A DNA stretch of 64,000 nt from Ectocarpus siliculosus (lineage: Eukaryota; Sar; Phaeophyceae; Ectocarpales; Ectocarpaceae). The notes under the pieces are model-generated. The model was not told the origin of the DNA. It saw nothing but the letters and a program-made list of their open reading frames with translations, and searched no databases. The DNA is taken from assembly GCA_000310025.1 (NCBI GenBank), contig FN648585.1, forward strand, positions 62,001 to 126,000, read 5' to 3'. This document shows positions 11,599 to 23,659 of the stretch, piece by piece; within the stretch, counting starts at the first letter, position 1, and each line of letters opens with the position of its first letter. The translations under genes were made by a program, and so were the position numbers.

Positions 11599-14559
11599 TT
11601 CTGAAGCTTTAGCTTCAGTCTCATCGTTCAATATCCGTGGAAGTTTCATTCGCATTGCCCCACCCCTTGCCCGACCCGGTCTAAAATGCTGATCTCGAGC
11701 TTAACAAGTGCAAATCTCGTGCCGCCTCGAGTACGGTTCGGTGTGGAATCGCAAATCATGAGCCGTCCCCGAGTTTGAGCGGCTTCCGCCTCCTGTGGCC
11801 GGCAAGAGTCGGCCTTGACTGTTCCTTGCCTGTTTCGCCATGGAAACGGCCGGTTGAACAGCTAAAAAGGGTCCTGCGTGCTGCGCGCCACATTTCTTTG
11901 TTTTGCGTTTGTTCTTGAGTGACCATTGTACACATGCGGCTGCTGCTGGGGTTTTTGCTGTTGTTATTGTCGGAATGTGCTGCAATGGTCGTACAGTTAT
12001 CGTAGTCAGGTTGGACAACAGTCTACTCGTTCGTATAGCGGTAGCAGTGCGCATCTATCGCGACGGCAAGCGCATTGAGATAATAGTTCGTCCGTCGTGC
12101 TTTTAGTCTACGCAGACAGATAGTCGTGTTCTTCTTTGTTGCCACTTCATACCAGAAAAGAAAGAAAGTCTCCACCAACTTACTTACAGGATCTCCACAG
12201 CAGTTCGGAAATGACGACTATTTTCTTTTGTCGTGTTTGTTGTTGCTGAGCGCACATCGGATGTCGCCGTTCGTTACACGTGTTCAAGCCTGCGGTGGAC
12301 AGAGGAATGAGAGTGAGTGTCTTCTCGACGAGAGAGAGTTCATGCCTTGTCTTCTCGAGTCTCCCTTCCTTTAGTCTACCTCTCTCTCTCTCTGTTGCAT
12401 TTTCGCCGTTAGGGTCCCCAATAACCTCGAACGTCAACGGCAATCGTTTTGCGTCTTGCTGAGTAGGAGGCTACCCGTGTACCCGGCTGCTGCATGTGAG
12501 GCAATGGACGCCGCCTCTTTCCGTCAAGCAATGCACATGGCCCCTAGGGTTCGCCGCACATGCAGTGCTGTGTGACAGCTTCCAGCGGTTCAGAGCGTCG
12601 ACGGTGTCATTCGCCGGTAGAGCCCCAGAACAACGCGAACCCTGCGACTGTTTCATTGTTTTGGGGTCCCCCACTCACCCACCCATCCATGAATTTCAGC
12701 AGTTTTCGTTGGGGGGATGTTTTTCTTGTCATGTCATGTGCATGACGTGGTGCCCCGAGCGAGTATGGTTCGGTAGGGGCTCGCAAACCATGACCCCTCC
12801 CCGAGTTTGAGCATCAGCTTCGGCCTCCTGTGACGGACAAGAAGACCGGAAATTGTCTCGCCATCCAAAGAACAGTTGGCCAGTTAAAAAAAGAGGGTCC
12901 GGTCCGCCGAAGATTTTGTTTTTATGTTTCCTTGCCGACAAATAACCTCGTGCGGCGGATAAGACCGAGGTCAAACCCTAGATTTTGTCTGTCTGTGTCG
13001 CCATGTCGTCGCCATCCACGAACAGCAGTTGGAGAGTCACAATAAAGAGGGTCCGCTTCGCCACCAAAAGACAACAGTTTTTTTTTTTCAATTCTTCTAC
13101 AGCTTGCTATGATGCTACCATGTATCGGGTATAGCTGTGGTTGAGCTTGAGGGATATAGGGTCCACGGCAGCGTATTCTATGCGAAGCGTTAACGCCTTC
13201 CTCGCGTAACGATGCGCATTTCCCACGGCAAGCAGAATGGATGACGTCATCATGACGCTATTTCTTGTGACTACAAGTTCAAGTTCGCCCGGGCGTTTTT
13301 GTTCTTGCCGGAGAAAAGAGACTAAACGTCTACTACGTACCAGTCCGTGCATGCATCCGGCTACTGCATGTGAGGTAGTGGGTGTTGCTCCTGCTGTTTG
13401 CTGCGGTACATGGAAAGCTTCCAGTGGGTCAGAGCGGCAAGGGGGCCTTGTTTCTTCACGTGTTTCTTTAGCTCTGCTCTCCTCTACTTCTTCTTTGTTT
13501 CCTGTCGCTGGTGGTCTCTCTTTTGTTATCGCCCTTTGTTCTTGCTTGCAAAAAAACTGTGAGGATGTAAAATGGCTGAGTCTGACTGTTTCTTAGGGTC
13601 CCCCGCCCACCCACGACCCACCTGTCGGCATGATTCATTCGTGGTCTGCAATATTTTCAGCAGTAGTAGTGGTCTATTACAGGACATGCGCTACTACTGC
13701 TGCGTCCATGGGTGGGTGCAACAGAAGAGCTCCGGGGACTGGTGGTCTACTGACCTGATCGCAGAGAGAGGTTCCTGCCACTACCACAATACGACTCTTA
13801 TGAAATGTCCATGACGGGGAACGCGTCCTACGCCTCTTATTTTTTTTTTTCCCCTCTCTCCCGTCCGGTTCTTTCGTTTCAGAGAGGAAACCTACTACTG
13901 TAAAAGCGCATCTTCTGGGGCCCGCATTCATTTAGTCCCGGATTCTTTCCTTGCGGGCGGAAGAGCGCGTTCTGGGTGTGGTCTCCTTTTCATTCGGGTG
14001 TGATGTGCGCACTACATGTATTGACGTGCGCACTACATGTATGTAAACGAACAAAACAGAGCAACGAGATGATTCTTGAAAGTATGGAGTCCCTCGCCAC
14101 AAAAAAGTGCACGGGCATGGATGGGCGTAGAGAGATATGCCGATCGAAGACTGACATAATTTTCGGGTGCGCGTGAGGTCGCCTCTAATATTCGTTTGCT
14201 CATGTTTTGCTTCATTGTCCAGTCTATAGTTAGTCACTACCTCGCATAGCGTATTGAAGCGAGCGGAGGGTCCTAGACTAATCTGTCGTTGACTTTTGCG
14301 GACCCTTCTTCGGGTCCATTTTATTTTCGTATAACTTTTTTGGGTAAGTTCGCCTGTGACCACGGCGGGAATCGACCGCGTCAAGTTAAGTGTCAAGACT
14401 ATTATACATAATAGTACGAACAGACGAAATATATAGAACTCTTTGTCGTGCTCGGTGGGCGAGCGTGTCGCGGTGTGCGCCCTCGACTTTATTAACTGCT
14501 AAAAAACTGGAAAGCTTCAGACAGGCAACGCGACGATACTCGTCGAGTTGCTATCACAA
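11599..14559 (+). mobile_element. F1 element, complete ends (2.96 kb)
   Basis: Left end TTCTGAAGCTTTAGCTTCAG after A11598. Right end AAAGCTTCAGACAGGCAACG, hairpin CGACGATACTCGTCG, CACAA at 14559, then T. It contains one module (to about 12700), a more diverged second module within a ~1.9-kb tail, and the ATCGACCGCGTCAAG block. No conserved coding frame, so non-autonomous. Confidence 0.75.
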
Positions 14560-14966
14560 TACACTATTCCTTGCCCCTGATGGGTCCACATTAGCATGCT
14601 ATACGGCAAACTTCACTACACATTACTCGGTCCTTCTTGCACTGGTCCACATTGCGCACTCGGTCGTGGGTGAACAGTCCGCCTGGCACTAGTTCACTGG
14701 GTACTATAATGTCCACGCAGTAGCGCAGTACTGCTTTCATGGCGTTCCCTTCGATTCAATCCAACCGCTATCCGCATGCTGTGTGGGATGACGCGGTTGC
14801 GGTTGGTCTGGTTGCTGTTGTCCTGGTGTGACGTTGAGAATGCAGCCGTTATAGTCGAGATATTCTGGTGTCAGCGCGGGTGAGTCAACGGTAGAGACTG
14901 TTGGAGCTTGTACGAACGAACGCAGGGAATGTAACGTTTGCAACAAAAGAAGCTCTGTTGAGATCG
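14560..14966. other. interval between F1 end and helicase remnant
   Basis: No independent gene is supported. The minus-strand frames probably represent the decayed C-terminal end of the helicase and its downstream flank; the region is Pro/Gln-rich in one frame. Confidence 0.3.
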
Positions 14967-16258
14967 TCACGTAGGCGTGATGGTAATGAGGTCATGAATT
15001 GAGGCAAGATTCTGGGCCCGACTGAGTGCTGCGTAGAGCTGGCCATGTGTGAAGACGTCTGATCGTAAATCAAGTCCTTTTCTGGAAAGGGTTCGTCCCT
15101 GGCGTTTGTAAATTGTGAGAGCACCGCAGCGGTAGTTGCAACCTAGAAAACGATATGCCATTTCCTCCGACTTTTGCTTTGAAACGTGCACGTGTAATTT
15201 TAGGTTAAGACCATGTGGCGGAACGCCTACGACGTTTAGGGAGGTGAAATCAACCGCCATAACAAGGTCGAAGTTGCTGTCATCGCATGCATCCGGGTCG
15301 ACCGTGTCGCAGCTAAACGCAGTACAGAGGTCACCCGGGAGAATGTCAAGAATATGTTCATTGATGGTGTCGATTGTGTGATTGGTAGACGACAGTATTG
15401 CTCTTAAATTGAACGTTTTCGTATCTGCACGTAGAATGTCCGGGTACACGAATTCGATCAATTCTTCGAAGGAATCGGTGTTGCTTATGACAAACGGATC
15501 TGGAGGCACCGAATAAATGTCATGAAAGTAGGCTGAAGGCGCAGCATCTTTTCCTTCATCGGTTGTACAGTGTGAGGTTGAGCACCGATCCCGACATTAC
15601 GGTCAAAAGCGGCGTATGGAGCATCCTTCCGATCACGTTGTGATATAGTGAGGCGCATCCGATGCACGTGCGGCCATAGCGGGCTTGAGACAATGGAGGC
15701 GTCGATCGTCTCTGCCGGTCCACCGTACTTGACAACAGGACTCAATTGCCTTATGTCGCCACTGGGCAAGACAGTTTTACCGTCCATTAGACATTCATTG
15801 CCCATGATATCCTGTAGTGTGAGATCGAGAGCCTCGACGGCAAATCGATGGCTCATCGGATTTTCGTCCCACACTGTTAGGTCGCATTTGCGCTGAACTT
15901 CTGCCCGTTGTGATTCGGCGGAGATGCTGTACATTTCACCGGCTACATTTGTTTCTTCGAGCGGAAACTTGAACGTGTAATGGGCAGTCCAACCACCAGG
16001 CAACTGTAGGCCCGCTTTCCGCTACTTGCTACACATACCACTAGTTTGCCGAGTGATCTGAGATGAGCGCATATCACACTCTGTGTACGTCTTCCCTGTC
16101 CCAGCTGGTGCATCTATCATGAACACGTTCGTTGAACCATTTTGTTGGGTGGTGCTAAGGACGACGTGGTCATACTCAAAACGTTGTTCGTTGGTGAGGT
16201 TCGGTAGGTGTTTAGTGGCTAAAAGGCGCCTCCGGTCGGCGTCGAACATGTCTCTGAA
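14967..16258 (-). pseudogene. PIF1/Helitron-type DNA helicase remnant
   Basis: Several superfamily 1B (PIF1-like) helicase motifs occur in order on the minus strand: Walker A APAGTGKTY near 16100, the LQLPGGWTAHYTFKFPLEE segment near 15970, Walker B VWDENPM near 15865, GDIRQLSPVV near 15755, and the C-terminal VFTHGQLYAALSRAQ near 15040. This order and spacing fit the helicase half of Helitron RepHel proteins. I see no Rep (HUH) nuclease domain. The frame has at least one stop (near 16022) and one shift (near 15500), and material between motifs I and Ia is missing. The upstream side is cut at 16258 by an F1 left end, and the downstream side is bounded by the F1 end at 14559. It could be the relic of an autonomous partner of F1/F2, or an unrelated Helitron. 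Confidence 0.8.
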
Positions 16259-16364
16259 TTCTGAAGCTTTAGCTTCAGTCTCATATTTCAATATCCGTGG
16301 GTGGGTGGGTGGGTGGGTGGAACCTTTTTTCGCATAGCCCACCCCTTGCCCGACCCTGTCTCAA

Positions 16365-16886
16365 ATGCCGATCTCGAGCTACAGTGTAAATGAAGAGTAC
16401 GACGTCGAATGTTTGCCGTTGTATCCAGTAAGAGCGGTAGAGCGATACGTGGAGGTTGGCAAATCCATGGGTTGGGATATGACCTCCGGGTATTTGTTCT
16501 CGGCAATATCGGAGGAGAAGAGGAGTGGACACCCGAAGAGAGAGACGAAGCCGGTCACGGCTAGTTACATGACCGCACCATTGAAGGGATATGCGAAGGA
16601 GATGGGGCTCGAGGAGGAGTTTTCAATGCATTCGTCTAGGGCAGGGGGCGCCATTTCGAGGCCTTTGGCAGGAAAGTCCATGTCGGCTATCATGCAACGA
16701 GCTTACTGGAAGAACCCGAAGACGGCGTGGAGGTACATGAGACTTATGGAAGTGGTATCGCCTGGATCGGGGACCGAAGGAATGATTGAGGGAGTTACGG
16801 AGGAGCAGCACAGACAATTGAACGAATTTCCTTTCAGCGAGCAGAGCCGTTCGTTGGCGGCGTTTGGAAACAAGCCTCTGTTGTAA
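16365..16886 (+). CDS. Crypton-like tyrosine recombinase, C-terminal catalytic part
   Basis: A 173-codon open frame. The first nine codons (MPISSYSVN) come from the F1 left block and the rest is foreign, so the ATG is donated by the transposon. The foreign part has the tyrosine-recombinase signature: HxxR in FSMHSSRAGGA (His89, Arg92), a downstream Trp115 in RAYWKNPKT, and a nucleophile Tyr124 in AWRYMRL. The first catalytic Arg and the N-terminal DNA-binding region are absent, so this is a truncated catalytic domain, not an active enzyme by itself. Tyrosine recombinases of this look occur in Crypton-type DNA transposons. The frame is uninterrupted, which suggests recent capture or selection. 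Confidence 0.7.
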   Translation: MPISSYSVNEEYDVECLPLYPVRAVERYVEVGKSMGWDMTSGYLFSAISEEKRSGHPKRETKPVTASYMTAPLKGYAKEMGLEEEFSMHSSRAGGAISRPLAGKSMSAIMQRAYWKNPKTAWRYMRLMEVVSPGSGTEGMIEGVTEEQHRQLNEFPFSEQSRSLAAFGNKPLL

Positions 16887-17980
16887 ATAAATAAATAGAA
16901 GTGAATATAGTATGGGATAATATCCTTCAAATCGAGATTGGAAGGGAAGGAGGAGTTTGGGAGGGTGTCTTCACCAGCCGCGGGAGGTAAGGACGCTGTC
17001 TCATCCCACACTATATGTGAAGAATATACCGTCACGAAGGTACTGATGTATTATGAGGAACGGATCTGGGAATGTTCTAAACACTTTCCAGCACCGTGCA
17101 CATGTCAGACAAAATAATAGATTCCAGAGAAAGCAATTTCACCATCACCTCTTTTGTGCGACCGAGTGCCGACACGGAAAACAGGAGGCAAGAGGGAGAA
17201 AAGTTAAAGCACCGCCCACCCTCCCGACAAAAGTTTATTCTTCAAATAACGTCGAGTAAAGTAGCGTCGATGAGTGGTGTTGTCAAATGAGGTACTCAAC
17301 CTAAGATACACTGATCGACGAACACTTTTCACGACGGGTGTCTTCACCAGTCCAGCGGGAGGTGAGGACACCGTCTCATCCCACACTATATGGGAAGAAT
17401 ATACCGTCGCGAAGATTCTGATGGATACTGAGACCCCCGTCTATTTACATGTTGCGTACCCCGAAAAGAGGAGCCGACATAGGGCTGTCAGCAGCCGGTA
17501 AATATATATAATTGTTGTGCATAACGTACTGCATACCCCGGGAAGAAGAGCCAACAGCCGCCGAGAAGACGAGAGGGTTGTCAGCAGGCGGTGGAAAAAA
17601 TGCTAAGCGGCGAGTATGTTGTGCACGGTGAGAGAAGAGCAGCTGAGAGCTGCTGACAGAAGAGACGAGTCGAGTGTGCTGTGCACGGCGGCGAGCGCGG
17701 ACAGCCTGAGATTTATCAAAAAGCAGAAACCCTGAGATGGATCGGAAAGAACCCCCGTAAGAACTGAAAATCCAAGTAAAACGTTCTGGCGAGCGCGGAC
17801 AGCCTGAGAAAGAACTCTAAATCCAAGTGCACAGTTCTGGAGAAATGGCGGCCTGTGAGAGCCCGAATAAGTGGAATGCTGGCCTGCGAGGGACCCACGC
17901 GGAAATGTAAAATGGTTGAACAAAAGAAAGTCTGCAAAAAGACTAATGACAATAAGAGTTTTTTCCACAACCCCTTCATC
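16887..17980 (+). other. captured non-coding segment with local duplications
   Basis: Part of the foreign insert in the F1 element. A ~90-bp segment (GTCTCATCCCACACTATATG core) occurs near 16970-17060 and again near 17335-17430. A second local duplication with GAGCGCGGACAGCCTGAG occurs at about 17693 and 17792. No gene is seen. It may be the 3' flank of the captured recombinase. Confidence 0.45.
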
Positions 17981-20900
17981 AATATTTACAGCTAATGTTA
18001 ATCCACGACGACGAGGATGCCAAACGATACCATTGTTTTCGGAAATTCAACGGCGCCCGGCCCTCTCTCTGCTGTGTGATAAATTATGTCACCTACTCAG
18101 TGTGCAGAACTTGTTGTGGTGCTCGGTGAGCGAGCGTGTCGGTGTGTGCACTCTCGACTAAAAACAAGAAAGCTTTAGACAGGCAACGCGACAATACTCG
18201 TCGAGTTGCTATCACAATTACGACCATATGGCGTTGATGGCCACCGTGGAACTACGCTCTTGGGGGCGGCACCACTATTCTGTAGCTTTAGCTTCAGTCT
18301 CACCTTTTAGTATCCGTGGGTGGGTGGGTGGAACTTTTATTCGCGTTGCCCACCCCTTGCCTGACCCTGTCTCAAATGCCGATCTCGAGCTACAGTGTAA
18401 ATCTCGTGGCGCCCGAAGTATGGTTTGGTAGGCAATCGCAAACCATTACCCCTCCCCGAGTTTCAGCCGCTTCCACCCGCTGTGGCCAACACGACTCGGC
18501 GTGGACTGTTCCTTGTCTGTCTCGCCATGGGAACGGCCGGTTGAACAGCGAAAAAGGGTCCTGCGTGCTGCGCGCCACATTTTTTTTTTTTTTTCGTGAG
18601 TGACCATACGCCTGTTGCTGAATTGCTTCAGTCTCTGTCGCTTTGGGCTGCACGCGTTGCTCGCGTAGGCGTTGCTCGCGTAGTAGGCGATGCGCGTCAC
18701 GTACTTTTCGCCTGTTGCAACAGCAGCACAGCAGTTGAAGAGACAGACAACCGCAGGCCTTTTTTTTCTATTGCTGCACATGCATGGGTGGTATGCATCG
18801 CACAGCATAAGCGGCATATGCATGTGGTGTGGAATACCTCGTATAAGCGTGTTGCCCTCTTGGAGTCACTGCGTAGTCAGTCGTAACTTGAGCCATAAGG
18901 TAGATGGCAGCAAAAAGTGAGGTGTGGCATCGGACAGTTCCCACCTTCGTGCAGCGGTGCACATCTATCGCGGACGGACTTGATACTACTTGTGTACAGC
19001 AGTGGTCATGTTCTTTTTTTTTCTCGCTTCGTCACAGGAGATGAAAGTCCGCACTGTTCTTTTGTGGTTGTGTTGCTGAGCCCACATCGGATACCGCCGT
19101 CCGTTACACATGTCTGACAGCCTGCGGTGGGCCAAAGGGACGAGAGTGAGTGGGTGTCTTTCGAGAGTGGATTCCTTGTCTGCTCTCCGCTCTCTTCTTT
19201 TTGTTGTCCTACATACAGGAACTGTCTCTCTCTCGCCTTTCGCCGGTTGGTGGGGTCCCAACAACATCAAACTACGTCAACCGCAGGTGGTTTCGCTTCT
19301 TGCTCAGTAAGAGCCTACCCGTGCACCCGGCTGTTGCGAATGAGGCGATTTGCGCTACCTGTTTATGTCAAGCAATGCACTTGGGCCCTACCTTATACTG
19401 GCCATGCAGTGCTAAGTGACATCTTCCAAGGGCCCAGAGCGAGCAACGAACTGGTTGGGTTTTCTATGCTTCTTTTGCCTCCTCCCCCAAGCCTGTCGCG
19501 CCTGGCTCACTTGTTGTCTTGATCTTTTTCGTTTTTTATGCTTTGTTTTTTGGGGACTACAGTGCAAACCTCGTGGCGCCTGAAGTATGGTTCGGTAGGG
19601 AGTCACAAACCATGACGCCTCCCCGAGTTTGAGCAGTTTGCCCCTCCTGTGGGCGACACGACTCGGCTTCGACTGTTCCTTGTCTGTTTCGCCGGGAACG
19701 GGCGGTTGAAAAGCGAAAGAGAGTCCTGCGTGCTGCGCGCCACAACTTTTTTTTGTTTTCCTTTGAGATTTTCTTCCTGAGTGGACGTTGTACACATGCG
19801 GTTGCTGATGTTATCCTCGGAATATGTTGCAAAGGCCGTAAGGTTATCGTCCCTGCGCTTGGGCTGCACGCTGTGCTCGCGTAGGATATGCGCTTTCCTC
19901 AATTTTTTCTCCGTACCGATATCCATGAAGAACAACGGCAGCACGGTTGAAGATACAGACAACAACCGACGGTCCGTCTTCGTTTGTTTTTGTTTTCTTG
20001 CTGCGCATGCATGCGTGATAAAGCATCGTAAGCGTGTTGCTGCCTCACCTCGAGTGTGCTGCGTAGTCGTAATTTGAGCGATAAGGGGTAGATGGTAGAT
20101 GGCAGCACAATCTTATTTGCGTAGTGAGGTTTGAGAACTGGTCGTTCGTGTAGCGGTGCGCGTCTATCGCGACGGCAAGCGTGTTGAGATAATAATAGTT
20201 CGTCCGTAGTGCGTCTAGTGGATGTTCTCGTTTGTTGTAACTTCATACTTTCATGCCACGAATAAATGATGAAAGAGAGTCTCCACAGTTCGGAAACGGC
20301 GACTAGTCTATATTTGTTATGGTTGTTGCTGCTGAGTGCACATCGGATGTCGCCGTTCGATACAGCCTGCGGTGGGCCACAGGGACGAGAGTGAGTGTCT
20401 TCCCGAGAGTTACTTAATGGCTTCTCGACGCTTTCTTCTGTTGTTCCACGTAGTAGTAGCACCTGTCTCTCGCCTATTATCGCCGTTGGGGTCCCAACAA
20501 CATCGAACGTCAACCACAATCGTTGTGCTTCTTGCTAAGTAAGCGGCTACCCGTGTACCCGGCTGTTGCATGCGAGGCGATGGGCGCTGCCTCTTTACTT
20601 GAAGCAATGGGCACGGCCCCTACTGTTTGCTGCATGCAGCGCTTTGTGACAGCTTCCAGCGGTTCAGAGCGGCGACGGTGACTTTTCTATGCTCTCTTTT
20701 GCCACCTCCCTGAAGCCTGTCGCGTCGGGCTCACTTGTCTTTGTTCTCCCTTCTTTCTATTTTTATTATTCATGCTTTGCTTTTTGGGGTCCGCCGGTCA
20801 CCCAACCCACCCATTTGTTCAGCTTTAGTTTTTTTACTTGCCATGTCTGTGACTGGGCCCCGCAAGTTTCGCAATTAATTCTGAAGCTTTTCTGAAGATA

Positions 20901-21566
20901 ATTGAAACAGTCTCGTCGTTCGATATCCGTTCGGTGGGGAATCAATCGCAAATCATCACCCGTCCCCGAGTTTGAGCAGCTTCCGCCTCCTCTGGCCGGG
21001 AAGAGTCGGCCTTCACTGTACCTTATCTGTTTCGCAGTTCGGAAACGGCGACTATATTTCTTATGTTTGTTGTGGCTGACTGAGCGCAAATCGGATGTCG
21101 CCCTTCGTTACAGCCTGCGGTAGGCCACAGGGACGAGGTGAGTGTCTTCTCGAGAGTTAAGAAATGCCTTCTCGACGCTCTCTTCTTTTGGTCTACGTAG
21201 TAGTAGTACCTGTCTCTCTCTCGCCTATCGCCGTTGGGGTCCCAACAACATCGAACGTCAACCGTAATCGTTTTGCTTCTTGCTGAGTGAGAGGCTACCC
21301 ATGTACCCGGCTGCTGCATGTATGTGAGGCGATGGGCGCTGCCTCTTTACTTGAAGCAACGGCCATGACCCCTACTACTTACTGTTTGCTGCATGCAGTG
21401 CTATGTGACAGCTTCCGGTTCAGAGCGGCGACGACGGTGGCTTTTCTAGCTCTCTTTTGCCACCTCCCTGAAGCCTGTCGCGTCTGGCTCACTTGTCTTA
21501 CTCTCCCTTCTTTCTATTTTTATTTTTCAGGCTTCGCTTTTAGGGGTCCGCCGGTCGCCCACCCCC

Positions 21567-21966
21567 CCATTAGTGCAGTTTTAATTTTTTTGCTTGCCAT
21601 GTCTCTGACTGGGCCCCGCAAGTTTCGCAATTCTGAAGCTTTTCTGAAGCTAATTGAAACAACAGTCTCATCGTTTGATATCCGTTTGGTGGGGAATCAG
21701 TCGGAAATCATGACCCGTCCCCGTCCTCGATTTTGAGCAGCTTCCGCCTCCTATGGCCGGCAAGCCCCCATTAGTGCAGTTCTAATTTGTTTGCGTGCCA
21801 TGTCTCTGACTGGGCCCCGCAAGTTTCGCAATTAATTCTGAAGCTTTTCTGAAGCTAATTGAAACAGTCTCATCGTTTGATATCCGTTTGGTGGGGAATC
21901 AGTCGCAAATCATGACCCGTCCCCGTCCTCGAGTTTGAGCAGCTTCCGCCTCCTATGGCCGGCAAG
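21567..21966 (+). repeat. exact-boundary ~200-bp tandem duplication across an F1 left end
   Basis: The segment from CCCCCATTAGTGCAGTT to CTCCTATGGCCGGCAAG is present twice head-to-tail, differing at a few bases. It spans the linker plus the first ~130 bp of a module. This is the smallest visible step of the tandem growth that built the larger element. Confidence 0.8.
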
Positions 21967-22449
21967 AGTCGGCCTTCACTGTATCTTGTCTGTTTCGCCG
22001 TGGGAACGGCCGGTTGAAAAGCGAAAGAGGGTCCTGCGTGCTGCGCGCCACAACCTGTTTTTTTTTTGCGTTTGTTTGTGATTTTCTTCCTGAGTGACCG
22101 TTGTACACAACATGCGGTTACTGCAGTATATACTAGGAATGTGCTGCAAAGATCATATTGTTATCGTCTCTGTTGTTTTGGGCTGCACGCGTTGCTCGCG
22201 TAGGCATTGCGCGTCTCTTACCTTTTTCCAGTGTCGTTATCTATGAAGAGCAACGGCAGCACAGCAATTGAAGAGACAAACAACAACAAACGGCCCGCCT
22301 TCGTATTTTTATTGTTTTGCTGCACGTATGGATGGATGGGTGGTATGCATCGGTAAAAGCGTGTTGCTACCTTACCTTGAGTCTGCTGCGTAGTCGTTAT
22401 TTGAGCGATAAGGTATTGCAGATGGCAGCACAATCTTATCTACTACGTA

Positions 22450-22871
22450 CGTCGAGACCACCTTCATAAAGGTACAATCTCCCCAACGTCTGTCGAGGAC
22501 AAGTCCCTCTTTTACTCAATGGCGTCGACGTGACATGTCACAGTGTTTGCTTTTGGTTGCAAAAGACACGGGTTTAAAACCCGCTACTCACCAAATTTTC
22601 TTCCGGACAACGGAAAAAAGAAAGACGCACTGGCTATCGAACCCGGAACTTCTGATGACGTGGCGGATGTTACAAACTTGTGTCATCACGCACAGAAGAT
22701 TGTGAAGAAAAAATGAATCGCCCCGCCGCCAGCCGATCGGGGTCCGGTTACCCCAAGAAGGCTTCTCTTTCCTAGCAAACAAGAAGAAGAAAGGGGGGGG
22801 TAATGTGGAGGCCACCTTCATAATAGGACAATCTCCCCAACGTCTGTCGAGGAGGATTCCCTCTTTTTCAC
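22450..22871. mobile_element. TRIM-like mini LTR fossil
   Basis: A 422-bp insert in an F1 module, flanked by a 5-bp duplication (ACGTA at 22445-22449 and 22872-22876). Sister modules have a single ACGTA at this point. It has ~65-75-bp direct repeats at both ends (CAATCTCCCCAACGTCTGTC in both) and a purine-rich run just before the right repeat. No coding capacity. The parts match a tiny non-autonomous LTR element. It is probably old, judging by several differences between its end repeats. A tRNA-derived element is the alternative, since B-box-like words occur inside. Confidence 0.5.
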
Positions 22872-23659
22872 ACGTAGTGAGGTTTGATAACCAGCAGTCG
22901 TTCGTGCAGCGGTGCGCATCTATCGCGGACGGCAAGCGTATTGAGACAATAGTTTGTCCGTGGTGCCATGTAGTCATGTTCTCTTTAGTTCTTACTTCCT
23001 ACAACAAGATAGTCCAGAGTTCGCACACGGCGACTATATTTGTTTGTTGTGTTTGTTTGTTGTTGCTGAGCCGACATCGGATATCACCGTTCGATACACA
23101 ATGTGACATCATGTCTGACAGCCTGCGGTGAGACAGAGGGACGAGAGTGAGTGTCTTCTCGAGAGTTACTGCCTTGTCTTCTCTCCGCCTCTTCTTCTAG
23201 TCTATCACTGTCTCTCTCTCTCGCCTTTTGCCGGTGGGGTCCCAACAACATCGAACGTCAACCAACCGCAGTCGTTTTGCTTCTTGCTGTGTAAGAGGCT
23301 ACCCGTGCATCCGGCTGCTGCATGAGAAGCGATGGGCGTTATGTCAAGCAATGGACTTGGGCCCTACCCAACGTTTGCGCATATGCAGTGCTATGTGAGA
23401 GTTTCCAGCAGTCCAGACCGAGCGGCGACCGTGGTTTTTCTATGCTCTCTTTTGCCTTCTCCCTGAAGCCTGTCGCGACTGGCTCTTTGGTTCTCGCTTC
23501 TTTCTTTCCCATAATTTCCGTGCTTTGTTTTTTGGGGTCCCCCGGTTCCCCTGTGTACTCACCGGGCGTCTTCTTGGTGTCTACCTTGATTGTTACCCGC
23601 CGAAAAAATCGGAAGCTTCAGACACGCAACGCGACGATACTCGTCGAGTTGCCATACAC

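Larger units (their letters stand above)
16259..18217 (+). mobile_element. F1 element carrying a captured recombinase
   Basis: Left end TTCTGAAGCTTTAGCTTCAG after A16258, with only ~132 bp of the standard F1 left block. Foreign sequence runs from 16391 to about 17980. It resumes with the standard F1 right block (CCACGACGACGAGGATG) and ends GAAAGCTTTAGACAGGCAAC, hairpin, CACAA at 18217, then T. Compared with full F1 copies, all modules are replaced by the foreign segment. Confidence 0.75.
18278..23659 (+). mobile_element. multi-module F1b element
   Basis: Starts TTCTGTAGCTTTAGCTTCAG after A18277 and ends with GGAAGCTTCAGACACGCAAC, hairpin CGACGATACTCGTCG and GCCATACAC near 23659, the one right end here that is not followed by T. 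It contains four or more ~1.2-kb modules in tandem; internal ones start near 19556, 20878, 21634 and 21837. Each module holds CAGCCTGCGGTG(G) and GTCCCAACAACATCGAAC landmarks. Frames are not conserved between modules. A TRIM-like element interrupts it at 22450-22871. Confidence 0.6.

Noticed and set aside
22560-22600. tRNA gene at GGGTTTAAAACCC
   Set aside because: Only a B-box-like palindrome; no cloverleaf or A box at the right distance, and it lies within the TRIM-like fossil.
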